Source: an uncultured Alphaproteobacteria bacterium (GTDB taxonomy: Bacteria; Pseudomonadota; Alphaproteobacteria; Sneathiellales; Sneathiellaceae). From it: 52,757 nucleotides of DNA. Where the stretch lies: the NCBI GenBank assembly GCA_913062525.1, contig CAJXWA010000004.1:1-52757 (forward strand), in the 5' to 3' direction. The stretch's first letter is position 1, and every line of letters starts with the position of its first letter. Under the pieces are notes generated by a model. That model worked only from the letters and a program-made list of their open reading frames with translations, had not been told where the DNA came from and ran no database searches. A program made the position numbers and the translations under genes. Of this stretch, positions 8,834 through 19,319 are shown in pieces.

Positions 8834-9337
8834 TTATTTTGGAACGGCACAAAGAACACCAATAAAATGAGTGATTTCTCCGTCTGAATTTTTTAACGGA
8901 CAGTCGACAGATTCAAATTTCATGATATTTTTTTCAAAAAAACTTAATTCTCCGGTGCAGTAACAGCAAGTATCTTCACCGATGACGGTGTCTAGGTATG
9001 TAGCAAGTTTTTGATCTTCTATTTGTTCGCTTTTGGCTGATATGTTTGTCATGCGATGGGTTTGGCCGATTAAGTAGCCGGCTCTTTGACCGCATAAGCG
9101 ATAGAGGTATCTGCCAGGAGCTATAACTTCTATTAAATATATATGGCTCGCCAGCTTTGGAAGCTTGGTTATGTCAAAGTCTTTACGGCTAGGGGTTTTT
9201 GGAGCATACGATTGCCACCACCCGAAAAGAGATCTTGTAGGGCTACAAGTAAGTTGAGAAATATTCTCTAATCTATTGCGTTTTATAAGCCGGAAATTAT
9301 CCGTACGGTCAGAAGCATCATCTGTGTTCAAAATCAT
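8834..9337 (-). CDS. PAS_5-type PAS domain protein
   Basis: FDITKLPKLASHIYLIEVIAPGRYLYRLCGQRAGYLIGQ resembles the alphaproteobacterial PAS_5 family. Confidence 0.78.
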   Translation of the reverse strand: MILNTDDASDRTDNFRLIKRNRLENISQLTCSPTRSLFGWWQSYAPKTPSRKDFDITKLPKLASHIYLIEVIAPGRYLYRLCGQRAGYLIGQTHRMTNISAKSEQIEDQKLATYLDTVIGEDTCCYCTGELSFFEKNIMKFESVDCPLKNSDGEITHFIGVLCAVPK

Positions 9338-9338
9338 T

Positions 9339-9370
9339 ATGCCTCCTTGAAAAATACGCTATGGAGGCAT
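9339..9370 (-). promoter_or_regulatory. hairpin burying the GGAGG Shine-Dalgarno of the PAS_5 gene
   Basis: Minus strand ATGCCTCC - 16 nt - GGAGGCAT followed by A then ATG; the 3' arm contains the SD. Confidence 0.5.
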
Positions 9371-9386
9371 TATAGACCCTATGTAA

Positions 9387-10319
9387 TTAACTCTCTGTTA
9401 CATTTTGCAAATGACCTTTGATACTTTGTACTTCTATAAACAGGCGTTTAATCGCTGGATGTTTATCTTTTATCTGCCTTTCTAGTCGGGACACGGTTTG
9501 TTCAATTTTTTCGGCAGGTAATCCGTCAATAAAGTCGACGCTGATGTTTAGTAAAATATCCTCTGGCCCTAAATGCATAGTCAAAAGCTCATTCAAGGCA
9601 AGGATGTCAGCCTCTGAGTTGATGATATCTTCAATATCTTGCCGTGTTTCCTTTGAGGCCGCTTCCCCAATAAGCAACCCCTTACATTCGATGGAAAGTA
9701 TGACTGCCACCATTGCCAAAATAACACCGATAATGATAGAGGCTACGCCGTCAAGTTCTGGAATATCCAAGGCTTGCGATAAATAAATACCAGCAATAGC
9801 CACGACCAAACCCAAGAGTGCCGCAGTATCTTCTAACAGGACGGTAAATATGGTTGGATCTTTACTATGCTTGATAGCCTTCCAGAGAGACTGGTCGCCA
9901 ATGGTTTTTTTAAATTCACGGTAGGCGACGGACCAAGCCCAGCCTTCGAAAATAATGCCTAACCCCAAAATTACATAGTTCCAAAGGGGATTGGTCATGG
10001 GGTTAGGTGCTTTTAGCGCATGTATTCCTTCATAGATGGAGATGCCGGCACCGAGGGCGAAAATTAAAACAGCAACCATGAATGACCAGAAATATATTTC
10101 CATGCCATAGCCAAAAGGATGATCTTTGTCTGGACCCTTCTGTGAGCGACTAAGCCCCAAAAGCATCAATCCTTGATTTCCTGTATCAACAAGGGAGTGA
10201 ACGCCCTCGCTTAACATGGCGGAACTGCCGGTTAGGGACGCTGCTGTAAATTTTGACACTGCGATCAATGCATTACCTGCAAGTGCCGCGTAAATTACTT
10301 TTTTTGATCCACTTGCCAC
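9387..10319 (-). CDS. cation diffusion facilitator family transporter
   Basis: AALAGNALIAVSKFTAASLTGSSAMLSEGVHSLVDTGNQGLMLLGL ... DHPFGYGMEIYFWS. Confidence 0.93.
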   Translation of the reverse strand: MASGSKKVIYAALAGNALIAVSKFTAASLTGSSAMLSEGVHSLVDTGNQGLMLLGLSRSQKGPDKDHPFGYGMEIYFWSFMVAVLIFALGAGISIYEGIHALKAPNPMTNPLWNYVILGLGIIFEGWAWSVAYREFKKTIGDQSLWKAIKHSKDPTIFTVLLEDTAALLGLVVAIAGIYLSQALDIPELDGVASIIIGVILAMVAVILSIECKGLLIGEAASKETRQDIEDIINSEADILALNELLTMHLGPEDILLNISVDFIDGLPAEKIEQTVSRLERQIKDKHPAIKRLFIEVQSIKGHLQNVTES

Positions 10320-10532
10320 TAGAATGCCTGCCTACGGTAATTTTATTACAAAGGGACGTTATTCTGAAGCGTGAAATTTTGCAATTATTTTGCAATTTAT
10401 TTTAAAGTTATGTGATCCCCATTAAGTATATTAATGCAACACAGTTTTTCTGGGCAGATCGTCATTGCGAAGCGCATTTTTCTGCCCTAAACTCTTGCCG
10501 ATATTTAACGAAGATGGCGAGGAGCCGCGTTC

Positions 10533-12014
10533 ATGCAAAACGAGTTGAAAAATACAATTGATCTAAAAGACCCTAGCTTATTTCGCGAGCAAGGTTTGAT
10601 TGACGGTACTTGGTGTGACGCAGATAGCGGCAAAACAATCGAGGTTACCAACCCTGCAACTGGCGAGGTTATCGGAACTGTGCCTGAAATGGGCGAGAGT
10701 GAAACTCGCCGCGCCATCACTGCCGCTAAGGCGGCAATGCCTGCATGGGCGGGAAAAACGGCGAAAGAGCGTGCGACAATATTAAGAAAATGGCACGATC
10801 TTATGTTGGAAAATACAGATGACCTTGCGCGCCTTATGACCATAGAAATGGGAAAGCCACTTGCGGAGGCAAAAGGCGAAGTGGCCTATGCCGCATCTTT
10901 CATTGAATGGTTCGCAGAAGAAGGTAAGCGTATTTACGGCGATACAATTCCTGAACATCAAAGCGATAAACGCATTATTGTTTTGAAGCAGCCTATTGGC
11001 GTAACTGTTGCGATCACACCTTGGAATTTCCCTATTGCAATGATTACACGTAAAGCGGCACCGGCACTCGCTGCGGGCTGTCCGATGGTTATTAAACCCG
11101 CCGAAATGACACCATATTCGGCCTTTGCAATGGCTGTGCTTGCTGAGCGGGCAGGGATCCCTAAAGGTATTTTGAGTGTTGTAACAGGTGTCCCGCAAAC
11201 CATTGGTGGCGAGATGACAAGCAACACTGATGTGGCAAAACTGACTTTCACAGGATCAACTGCAACCGGCAAACTCCTTATGGAACAATGCGCGAGGACA
11301 GTAAAAAGAACCTCGATGGAACTTGGTGGAAATGCTCCTTTTATTGTTTTTGATGATGCTGACATGGATGATGCTGTGGAGGCCGCCCTTGCGTCCAAAT
11401 ATAGAAATGCCGGACAAACATGCGTCTGTGCGAACAGGCTCTATATTCAAGAGGGCGTGTATGACGAGTTTGCAAGTCGGCTTGCGGCAAAAGTGATGGA
11501 AATGAAAGTGGGTAACGGCTTGGATGCAGGGGTTACTCAAGGTCCCCTTATTAACGAAGCAGCGGTTCGAAAAGTTGAAGACCATATTGCAGATGCTGTA
11601 TCTAAAGGTGCAAAGGTTCTCGTTGGTGGCGATCGTCACGATATGGGAGAGACTTTCTTTCAGCCGACAATTTTGACTGGTGTAACGTCTGATATGCGTG
11701 TTGCCAGAGAAGAAACATTTGGCCCGATGGCGCCATTGTTTAAATTTAAAGATGAAGAAGAAGTCATCGCCCTTGCAAATGACACTGAATTTGGACTTGC
11801 CGCTTATGTTTGTGCTCGCGATATTGGCCGGGTTTGGCGTGTAAGCGAAAAGTTGGAATACGGCATAGTTGGTATCAATACGGGCATTATTTCAACAGAA
11901 GTTGCGCCGTTCGGTGGGGTAAAGCAGTCCGGTATTGGCCGCGAGGGTTCAAAATACGGAATTGATGACTATCTTGAGATTAAATACATGTGTCTGGGTG
12001 GTCTGGACAAATAA
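10533..12014 (+). CDS. gabD: NAD(P)-dependent succinate-semialdehyde dehydrogenase
   Basis: ALDH family: TPWNFPIAMITRKAAPALAAGC, MELGGNAPFIVFDDADMDDAV, NAGQTCVCANR, GIGREGSKYGIDDYLEIKY. Confidence 0.92.
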   Translation: MQNELKNTIDLKDPSLFREQGLIDGTWCDADSGKTIEVTNPATGEVIGTVPEMGESETRRAITAAKAAMPAWAGKTAKERATILRKWHDLMLENTDDLARLMTIEMGKPLAEAKGEVAYAASFIEWFAEEGKRIYGDTIPEHQSDKRIIVLKQPIGVTVAITPWNFPIAMITRKAAPALAAGCPMVIKPAEMTPYSAFAMAVLAERAGIPKGILSVVTGVPQTIGGEMTSNTDVAKLTFTGSTATGKLLMEQCARTVKRTSMELGGNAPFIVFDDADMDDAVEAALASKYRNAGQTCVCANRLYIQEGVYDEFASRLAAKVMEMKVGNGLDAGVTQGPLINEAAVRKVEDHIADAVSKGAKVLVGGDRHDMGETFFQPTILTGVTSDMRVAREETFGPMAPLFKFKDEEEVIALANDTEFGLAAYVCARDIGRVWRVSEKLEYGIVGINTGIISTEVAPFGGVKQSGIGREGSKYGIDDYLEIKYMCLGGLDK

Positions 12015-12053
12015 TCCAAAACTGGGGCGCTGGTTTTATTAAGGAACAATTTA

Positions 12054-13409
12054 TTGACTTACGATTATGACCTCTTTGTTATCGGAGCCGGCTCCGGTGG
12101 TGTGCGGGCCTCACGGATTTCTTCATCTTTGGGAGCAAAAGTTGCTATCGCTGAGGAATTTCGCGTAGGTGGTACATGTGTTATTCGGGGCTGTGTTCCC
12201 AAGAAACTATTTGTATATGCAAGTCACTATGCAGAAGATATTGAGGATGCGAAGAATTATGGCTGGACAGTCGGGGAAGCGACCCACGATTGGAAAACGC
12301 TAATTCGCAACAAGGATACAGAAATTGACCGTTTAGATGCGATCTATCATACGATCTTGTCAAACAACAATGTTGAACTGTATCAAAGTCGCGCTGAAAT
12401 CGTGGATAAACACACTGTTAAAGTGGGCGATAAAATTGTTACGGCTGAATATATCCTGATCGCAACAGGTGGCACTCCCGTAATGCCCGATGTCCCCGGT
12501 ATCGAGCATGCAATTTCATCAAATGAGGCTTTCTATCTTGAAGAAATGCCAAAACGGGTTGTTGTTGTTGGCGGCGGTTATATTGCGGTGGAATTTGCGG
12601 GCATTTTCAATGGACTTGGCGCTGACGTTATTCAGTTATACCGCGGCGAGAAAATCCTTCGAGGGTTTGATCATCATGTTCAACAGATGGTCGCGCAGGA
12701 AATCGTGAAAAAAGGTGTCGACCTTAGAGTTCAGTCAAATCCAGCAAAAATTGAAAAAACAACTACGGGCTTATTGATCACGTTAGAAGACGGCTCAACA
12801 CTTGAAGCCGATGCTGTGATGTATGCGACGGGTCGCCGGGCAAATACAGATGGTCTTGGCCTTGAAAATGTTGGGGTTGAGTTGAAGCCAAATGGCGCCG
12901 TTGCCGTTGATCCATATTCAAAAACCACAGTTGATAACATTTACGCTGTTGGTGATGTGACGGACCGGGTTGCCTTAACTCCAGTTGCAATTCATGAAGG
13001 CATGGCGTTTGCCGAAACCGTTTTTGCGAAGAAACCACGGGCGTTTGTTCACAGCAATATCCCATCAGCCGTTTTCTCGCAGCCGCCAGTTGGATCTGTT
13101 GGGCTAACGGAGGCGGAAGCCCGCCAAGAGTATGGTGACGTTGATATTTACAAATCAGAATTTCGACCCATGAAACAAACTCTGACTTTGGGGAGCGAAC
13201 GGGCCATGGTCAAATTGATCGTTGAACCAAAGTCTGGCCGCGTACTAGGCGTCCATATTGTGGGTGCCGATGCTGGTGAGATTATTCAAGGAATTGGTAT
13301 CGCCGTAACTTGCGGGGCAACCAAAGAACAATTTGATGCGACTGTTGGTGTTCATCCAACTTTGGCTGAAGAAATTGTGACCATGCGGGAAAAATACACC
13401 GGCGAATAA
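12054..13409 (+). CDS. gor: glutathione-disulfide reductase (TTG start)
   Basis: FAD motif GAGSGGVRASR; redox GGTCVIRGCVPKKL; C-terminal GVHPTLAEEIVTM. Confidence 0.93.
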   Translation: MTYDYDLFVIGAGSGGVRASRISSSLGAKVAIAEEFRVGGTCVIRGCVPKKLFVYASHYAEDIEDAKNYGWTVGEATHDWKTLIRNKDTEIDRLDAIYHTILSNNNVELYQSRAEIVDKHTVKVGDKIVTAEYILIATGGTPVMPDVPGIEHAISSNEAFYLEEMPKRVVVVGGGYIAVEFAGIFNGLGADVIQLYRGEKILRGFDHHVQQMVAQEIVKKGVDLRVQSNPAKIEKTTTGLLITLEDGSTLEADAVMYATGRRANTDGLGLENVGVELKPNGAVAVDPYSKTTVDNIYAVGDVTDRVALTPVAIHEGMAFAETVFAKKPRAFVHSNIPSAVFSQPPVGSVGLTEAEARQEYGDVDIYKSEFRPMKQTLTLGSERAMVKLIVEPKSGRVLGVHIVGADAGEIIQGIGIAVTCGATKEQFDATVGVHPTLAEEIVTMREKYTGE

Positions 13410-13571
13410 GTGAAAAATGGCGATTTTTGCTCTATTACACATATGGTTACTGTGAAAATCGCCCTTTTATGTGAAAAGTCATGGCTTTAAGATTGCGTTG
13501 CAGCAAAAAGCCTGTAGATTCTATGGCAATCTATATAACGTTGAGAAAAACGACCTAGGAAAGATAAGATA

Positions 13572-14951
13572 ATGTCAAATCAATGGACGCCTGATAGTTG
13601 GAAAAGTAAACCTGTTCGCCAGGTTCCAACCTATACAGACGAAGCCGCAGTGAAATCCGTTGAAGATGAATTAGGTATCTTTCCGCCACTTGTTTTTGCA
13701 GGTGAAGCGCGCCTTCTCAAAAAGAAACTTGCTGATGTTGCAGAAGGACGTGGTTTTCTTCTTCAAGGCGGCGACTGCGCTGAAAGTTTTGCTGAATTCC
13801 ACCCAAATAACATCCGCGATACATTTAAAGTATTGCTTCAGATGGCTGTTGTCCTGACGTATGGCGGAAATCGTCCTGTGGTAAAAGTGGGTCGTTTGGC
13901 GGGGCAATTCGCCAAGCCACGGTCTGCGGATATGGAAACAATTGACGGCGTGGAACTGCCAAGTTACCGCGGTGATATTATCAATGGTTTTGATTTCACT
14001 GAAGAATCCCGGGTTCCAGATCCAAAACGCATGTTGAAGGCTTACTCCCAAGCAGCATCGACACTTAACCTTCTGCGGGCATTCGCTCAAGGTGGCTACG
14101 CTGATTTACACCAAGTCCAACAATGGAACATGGGTTTTGTCGCTAGCCGCCCGCAAGGTGAGCGGTACAAAGAAATGGCCGTGCGCATTCAAGATGCGTT
14201 GGCATTTATGGAATCTTGCGGTGTCACTGCCGAAAATACGCCTCAAATGGGGAAAACTGACTTTTTTACCTCACACGAAGCTCTTTTACTTCGTTACGAG
14301 CAAGCGCTAACCCGCGTGGACAGCACATCCGGCGAGTATTACGACACATCTGCACATATGCTGTGGATTGGTGATCGCACTCGGAACCCAGATGAAGCCC
14401 ATGTTGAGTTCTTGCGCGGTGTTGCCAACCCAATTGGTGTTAAAGCGGGGCCAAGTCAGGATCCGGATACACTGCTTCGCTTGATTGATACGCTCAATCC
14501 GACCAACGAAGCTGGCCGAATGACTGTAATCTGTCGTTTTGGCGCCGGTGAGGTTGATAAACATCTTCCTGCACTTATCCGCAGAATTGAAAGTGAAGGA
14601 CGTAAAGTTGTTTGGTCTTGCGATCCGATGCATGGCAATACGATTAAATCGTCAACTGGCTATAAAACACGTCCGTTCGACAGAATTTTGAGTGAAGTGC
14701 GTGAATTCTTTGATGTTCATGCTGCCGAAGGTACTTATGCAGGTGGTGTTCATTTTGAAATGACCGGTCAAGACGTAACTGAGTGTCTTGGTGGTGCGTT
14801 TGAAGTTACCGAAGAACGTTTGAGTGATCGCTACCATACTGCCTGTGACCCTCGCTTGAATGCTAACCAAGCTCTTGAACTTGCATTCCTGATTGCTGAA
14901 ATGCTTAAAAATGAAAGAGGAAGTGAGAAGATCGCTGCTGCGGCTTCTTAA
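13572..14951 (+). CDS. class II 3-deoxy-7-phosphoheptulonate (DAHP) synthase
   Basis: [56 protein letters not shown]. Confidence 0.95.
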   Translation: MSNQWTPDSWKSKPVRQVPTYTDEAAVKSVEDELGIFPPLVFAGEARLLKKKLADVAEGRGFLLQGGDCAESFAEFHPNNIRDTFKVLLQMAVVLTYGGNRPVVKVGRLAGQFAKPRSADMETIDGVELPSYRGDIINGFDFTEESRVPDPKRMLKAYSQAASTLNLLRAFAQGGYADLHQVQQWNMGFVASRPQGERYKEMAVRIQDALAFMESCGVTAENTPQMGKTDFFTSHEALLLRYEQALTRVDSTSGEYYDTSAHMLWIGDRTRNPDEAHVEFLRGVANPIGVKAGPSQDPDTLLRLIDTLNPTNEAGRMTVICRFGAGEVDKHLPALIRRIESEGRKVVWSCDPMHGNTIKSSTGYKTRPFDRILSEVREFFDVHAAEGTYAGGVHFEMTGQDVTECLGGAFEVTEERLSDRYHTACDPRLNANQALELAFLIAEMLKNERGSEKIAAAAS

Positions 14952-14963
14952 TCCACTGGAAGA

Positions 14964-16109
14964 ATGACCCATCAAAACGTAAAAAACGGAATTTCAGCTA
15001 TAGACCAGTCTATAGCTGAGCATACCGATCAGTATTTTAACAGAACCAAACATGTGGTTGGTAAGTTTGGCGATAAAACAGTTACTTACGCTGTTTTTAT
15101 GAGACGCCCGGTGATCTTTGCGCCGAAGCTGCTTCTGGACTGGTTGGACGGTATTAATCAGGTTCGCGGGAACAGCTTTAAAGTTGAGCCTTGTTTCGCT
15201 GAAGGTGATTGGGTTGGAGCCGGGGAGCCTTTGGTCTATATCACGGGTAGTTTCGTGGATTTGGTCGATCTGGAAACTCTATATCTTCAAAAATTGGGCC
15301 CGGCCTGCGTGGCTGCTAATAATGCCTATTTGATGTGTAGCCATATGCCTGGTTCTGGATTTCTTGCTATGGATGCGCGTCACTGCGCAGGCGCTGAAAT
15401 GGCTGAAATGATGGCATACGCGGCTTCAGTTGGCGGAAAAGTTGCCCAAAAAGAACATGGTGCCACCGGGTTTATCGGCAATGCAAATGACAGCACGGCC
15501 CATTACTTTGGGAATACGCGCGGTCTGGGAACTATGCCCCATGCTCTAATCGGTTACGCAGGCAGTACGCTTCGTGCGGCTGAAATGTTTGTGGAAAGTT
15601 TCCCTGACACGCCACTTACTGTTCTCGTTGATTACTACGGGAGAGAAATTACAGATGCCCTTGCCGTGTGCCGCCGTTTCCCGCAATTAGTGGAAGAGGG
15701 CAAACTTTCCGTTCGCATGGACACGCATGGGGGACGTTTCATAGAAGATTTGGATCCCGCTCAGTCTTATGCTGTTTTGGAACGCCATATGCCAAAAGGT
15801 ATTCGTCAGTATCGTTCCGAAGAAGAGCTTAAATGGCTGGTGGGCACAGGCGTTTCTGCCGCTGCGATTTATTATATGCGTGAAAAACTGGATGAAGCCG
15901 GGTTTAATAAGGCCCGTATTGTAGCCTCATCAGGGTTTTCTGCGGAAAAATGTCGTGTGATGGGAAGCATGAAAGCGCCGATTGATGTTATTGGGACGGG
16001 GTCATACCTGCCGACAAATTGGTCTGAAACCTACGCCACAGCGGATGTCATCTCATACGATAAAGTTCCAAGTGTTAAGCTTGGCCGAGAGTTTTTGCTC
16101 AAAAAATAA
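14964..16109 (+). CDS. nicotinate phosphoribosyltransferase family protein
   Basis: MDARHCAGAEMAEMMAYAASVGGK; GTMPHALIGYAGST; VRMDTHGGRF; VIGTGSYLP. Confidence 0.87.
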   Translation: MTHQNVKNGISAIDQSIAEHTDQYFNRTKHVVGKFGDKTVTYAVFMRRPVIFAPKLLLDWLDGINQVRGNSFKVEPCFAEGDWVGAGEPLVYITGSFVDLVDLETLYLQKLGPACVAANNAYLMCSHMPGSGFLAMDARHCAGAEMAEMMAYAASVGGKVAQKEHGATGFIGNANDSTAHYFGNTRGLGTMPHALIGYAGSTLRAAEMFVESFPDTPLTVLVDYYGREITDALAVCRRFPQLVEEGKLSVRMDTHGGRFIEDLDPAQSYAVLERHMPKGIRQYRSEEELKWLVGTGVSAAAIYYMREKLDEAGFNKARIVASSGFSAEKCRVMGSMKAPIDVIGTGSYLPTNWSETYATADVISYDKVPSVKLGREFLLKK

Positions 16110-16210
16110 ATTCAATTTTTTAATATAGTTTTCTCCTCACTGATTTGGCTTTTTGATCGTTTTTCCTACATTGATTGTGGAACGCACGCTCATGCCTATG
16201 GAGAAAAATC

Positions 16211-16420
16211 ATGTCAGATCACGTTTACAAAAAAATCGAATTAGTCGGAAGTTCTACGAAATCTATCGAAGACGCGATCGAGAATGCTGTTCAAACAGCG
16301 GGTAATTCTGTTCGAAACCTTGATTGGTTTGAAGTGATCGACACGCGTGGGCATATCGTCGATGGCAAAGTTTCTCACTATCAGGTTGAGTTGAAAGTTG
16401 GTTTCCGCCTTGATGGTTGA
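16211..16420 (+). CDS. dodecin family flavin-binding protein
   Basis: [69 protein letters not shown]; start placed at the internal ATG rather than 16175. Confidence 0.92.
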   Translation: MSDHVYKKIELVGSSTKSIEDAIENAVQTAGNSVRNLDWFEVIDTRGHIVDGKVSHYQVELKVGFRLDG

Positions 16421-16630
16421 TCCAAAAAACTATTTCAAATAATTGTGCCCTGTCATCACAGTCCCCAATTTTCAATCGATTTCACTTTCTGGTTTTGGGG
16501 TCGATAGACCTTTGAAACATGGCCCGGTTTTTATATTAAATAATTAATAAATTAGTCACTAAATTATATGATTATTTAATTTGGCACATATTGTCCTTAG
16601 CGTATTTTACTGATTAGTAAGGAAGTAAAA

Positions 16631-17212
16631 ATGAAAAAATTACTTATTGCAGTTTTAGCTACACTGTTACTCCCAGCCTTCGCAACTCTCTCTCTCGCAG
16701 ATGAATATACAGCTGCCCTTGAAGAACTTGCCAACACCAAGATTAAAAGCTGGGCTAATTCTAGCGAAGTCGTCACAGCTGTTCTGGCGCAGAATGCAAA
16801 ACATAGTTCTCTTGATCAATCTGCCATTGATGCCCTTGATAAAAAATGGCGCGCAGAAACGTCGGCACCAGCTAAACCAATGATAGATGAAGTCCTTGCT
16901 AATAGCTTGTCGGCTTATCTTAAGAACATCAAAGAAGAGTCTGCTGGCGTTTATACCGAAATATTTGTGATGGATAATAAGGGACTAAATGTTGGACAAA
17001 GCGATGTCACTTCAGATTATTGGCAAGGCGATGAAGGTAAATTTAAAAAATCCTTTGGTGCTGGACCTAATGGCCGTCTGATAGACGAAGTTGAATTTGA
17101 TGACTCCTCGCAAACTTACCAGTCTCAAGTGAGTGTCTCAATAGTTGATCCCGCCACTAACTCGGTAATTGGAGCTGTAACGATTGGCGTTAATGTTGAG
17201 TCTCTGGAGTAA
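16631..17212 (+). CDS. secreted single-cache (PDC-like) sensor protein
   Basis: Signal peptide MKKLLIAVLATLLLPAFATLSLA; AGVYTEIFVMDNKGLNVGQSDVTSDYWQGDEGKFKKSF and SVSIVDPATNSVIGAVTIGVNV resemble a cache fold. Confidence 0.75.
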   Translation: MKKLLIAVLATLLLPAFATLSLADEYTAALEELANTKIKSWANSSEVVTAVLAQNAKHSSLDQSAIDALDKKWRAETSAPAKPMIDEVLANSLSAYLKNIKEESAGVYTEIFVMDNKGLNVGQSDVTSDYWQGDEGKFKKSFGAGPNGRLIDEVEFDDSSQTYQSQVSVSIVDPATNSVIGAVTIGVNVESLE

Positions 17213-17265
17213 TCCAGGGACCGTTTTTCAATGTCGTTGTCTAAAAATATATAAGGTCTTGTTAA

Positions 17266-19038
17266 ATGACTAATGAAGAAAATGCATTTGCACCTGCTAA
17301 TGGCAGCCAAAAATCAACTTCTTTTAAAATGACAGTTAGCCGTAAAATTTTGGCTATCGTTTTGGCGACATTTGTTGTTGGCATGTCGCTGCTCGTTTAT
17401 TTTGGTAATGAGAACCAGCGGCAAGATATGGAAAATTTAGCGATTTCCAACAATTTAACAATTACCCAGCTTATGGCCGTTCAAATGTCGGGTGGCTTAC
17501 GATGGAAAAAAGCCGCCAAAATCACAGAAGTCTACAAAGATATGGCGGAACAGGAGGGAAGTGTTCTTGCCGATGTTATATCTTATGATGTTGAGGGAAA
17601 GGTAGTTACCCAATACCGGGCAAAAAATTTGGCTGAATCTAATCTTGCTGTAATTGTCGGTGAAAACACATCTCAATTGTCACAAGACAATGCGCTGTCA
17701 ATTCAAACTAAAAAGCACCACATCATCGTCGCACCCGTTGTAACTGCGAAAAAGGTTTTCGTAGGCTATGTTGCCATAGCCTGGAGCATGGATAAGCTCA
17801 ATAACCAACTGTCGGCAAATCTGTTTGATCAAACCATAATTGCTGTGACCATTCTTGTCGGTATTATGATTTTGTCAGGTTTTATTTTAAGCAAACTTAT
17901 TGGTAAACCTTTAGCTCGGCTGACCGGTGAAATGAGTGCGCTTGCATCCGGTGATCATAGTGTTGACGTTGGCGAACTCACTAGAAGTGACGATGTTGGC
18001 GATATGTCTCGGGCTGTTCAGGTGTTTAAAGAAAATGCGGAACAAATGGACAAACTGCAATTGGAGCAGGAAAAACAATCTGCAGAAAAACTGAACCGAG
18101 AAGAGAAGAGAATAGCAGAAGAAGAGAAGCGGGAGCAAAACGAGGCTGCTCTCCAAAAAGAAACAGAAGATAAAGCGGCTAAACAAAGGATTATATTTGT
18201 AAAGCAATTGGCGGAAAAATTGGAAGAAAGTGTTGATGCAGTTGCACAGCAAATCTCCAATTCAGCGATTGATATGGAAAAACAAGCCAAAACAATGGTG
18301 AAAAGTGCTGAAGATACTGACGGGCTGTCCACAACCATTGCTTCCGCCTCAGAACAAGCAGCCCAAAATGTGAGCGGGGTGGCTTCGGCCGCAGAAGAAT
18401 TATCTGCATCTTTGCAAGAAATTACGCGGCAAGTAAATGTCTCTAGCAAGCTCTCCGAAGAAACACTACATGAAACAGAACGTACTGATAAAGTTGTTGG
18501 TGAACTCGCGGTAACGGCAAGTGAAATTGGGAATGTGGTGAATTTGATTAATGATATCGCCTCTCAAACAAACTTGTTGGCACTCAATGCAACTATTGAA
18601 GCCGCACGGGCAGGAGAGGCCGGTAAAGGATTTGCTGTGGTGGCATCAGAGGTAAAAGGTCTTGCCTCACAGACCACGAAAGCCACAGAAGAGATCAGCA
18701 AGCAAATTGACAGTATGCAAACAGCGACATCTAACGCGGTGACAGCGGTTGAGGGAATTAAGTCTATGATCTCCCGAATTGATGAAACTGTTCAATCCAT
18801 GTCAGTTGCCGTAGAGGAACAAAATACGGCAACGTTAGAAATCACTCAAAATATTCAGATGGCGTCTACACGGACTGAAGAAGTTTCAAAAAGTGTATCC
18901 GATGTCTCTTCAATGGCATCTGTATCTGGCACAGCAGCAGGCAATTTATTGTCGTCAGTCGATCTACTTTCTGATCATTCCACCCAATTGGAAAAAGAAG
19001 TCGAAACGGTGCTCGCCGATATTCGATCTATGGTTTGA
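17266..19038 (+). CDS. methyl-accepting chemotaxis protein
   Basis: Two TMs, HAMP, signalling hairpin [39 protein letters not shown]. Confidence 0.95.
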   Translation: MTNEENAFAPANGSQKSTSFKMTVSRKILAIVLATFVVGMSLLVYFGNENQRQDMENLAISNNLTITQLMAVQMSGGLRWKKAAKITEVYKDMAEQEGSVLADVISYDVEGKVVTQYRAKNLAESNLAVIVGENTSQLSQDNALSIQTKKHHIIVAPVVTAKKVFVGYVAIAWSMDKLNNQLSANLFDQTIIAVTILVGIMILSGFILSKLIGKPLARLTGEMSALASGDHSVDVGELTRSDDVGDMSRAVQVFKENAEQMDKLQLEQEKQSAEKLNREEKRIAEEEKREQNEAALQKETEDKAAKQRIIFVKQLAEKLEESVDAVAQQISNSAIDMEKQAKTMVKSAEDTDGLSTTIASASEQAAQNVSGVASAAEELSASLQEITRQVNVSSKLSEETLHETERTDKVVGELAVTASEIGNVVNLINDIASQTNLLALNATIEAARAGEAGKGFAVVASEVKGLASQTTKATEEISKQIDSMQTATSNAVTAVEGIKSMISRIDETVQSMSVAVEEQNTATLEITQNIQMASTRTEEVSKSVSDVSSMASVSGTAAGNLLSSVDLLSDHSTQLEKEVETVLADIRSMV

Positions 19039-19319
19039 TTAATATCTAGACTTTTGGGAGAGGCGGCAGCGCAAGAAACGTAAAGCCGTCTCTCTTGATC
19101 TCTATCATTAAAACACCCCCCTTAAAAAATATTGCATATTTCACCGAAATAACGGCAACATGAAATCGCGGTTTACGGCCCTTTTCTATGGATCTTTTCA
19201 CAGTTGGATTCAAAGAGGCGTTATCGTCAAATAAAGTGTCGTTTTCAGTATATCCGAAATCTCTAAAATTCATATTTTGCGGTCTGGTTTTTGACGAAAT
19301 AATTTTATCAGGTGTTGCC

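Noticed and set aside
10782-11639. Overlapping minus-strand ORFs inside gabD
   Set aside because: Shadow ORFs opposite a clearly conserved ALDH gene; no domain content.
13419-13463. GGCGATTTT / AAAATCGCC inverted repeat downstream of gor as a terminator
   Set aside because: 27-nt spacing and weak AT-rich arms; plausible but not strong enough to list.
17911-18449. Long minus-strand ORFs inside the MCP gene
   Set aside because: Antisense shadow ORFs with Ser/Cys/Phe-rich translations typical of reading Glu/Lys/Ala-rich coiled-coil codons backwards.
19058-19094. Imperfect hairpin GAGAGGCGGC / GCCGTCTCTC after the first MCP as an intrinsic terminator
   Set aside because: 17-nt loop, one G-U pair and no T-tract; structure noted but the terminator call is not supported.
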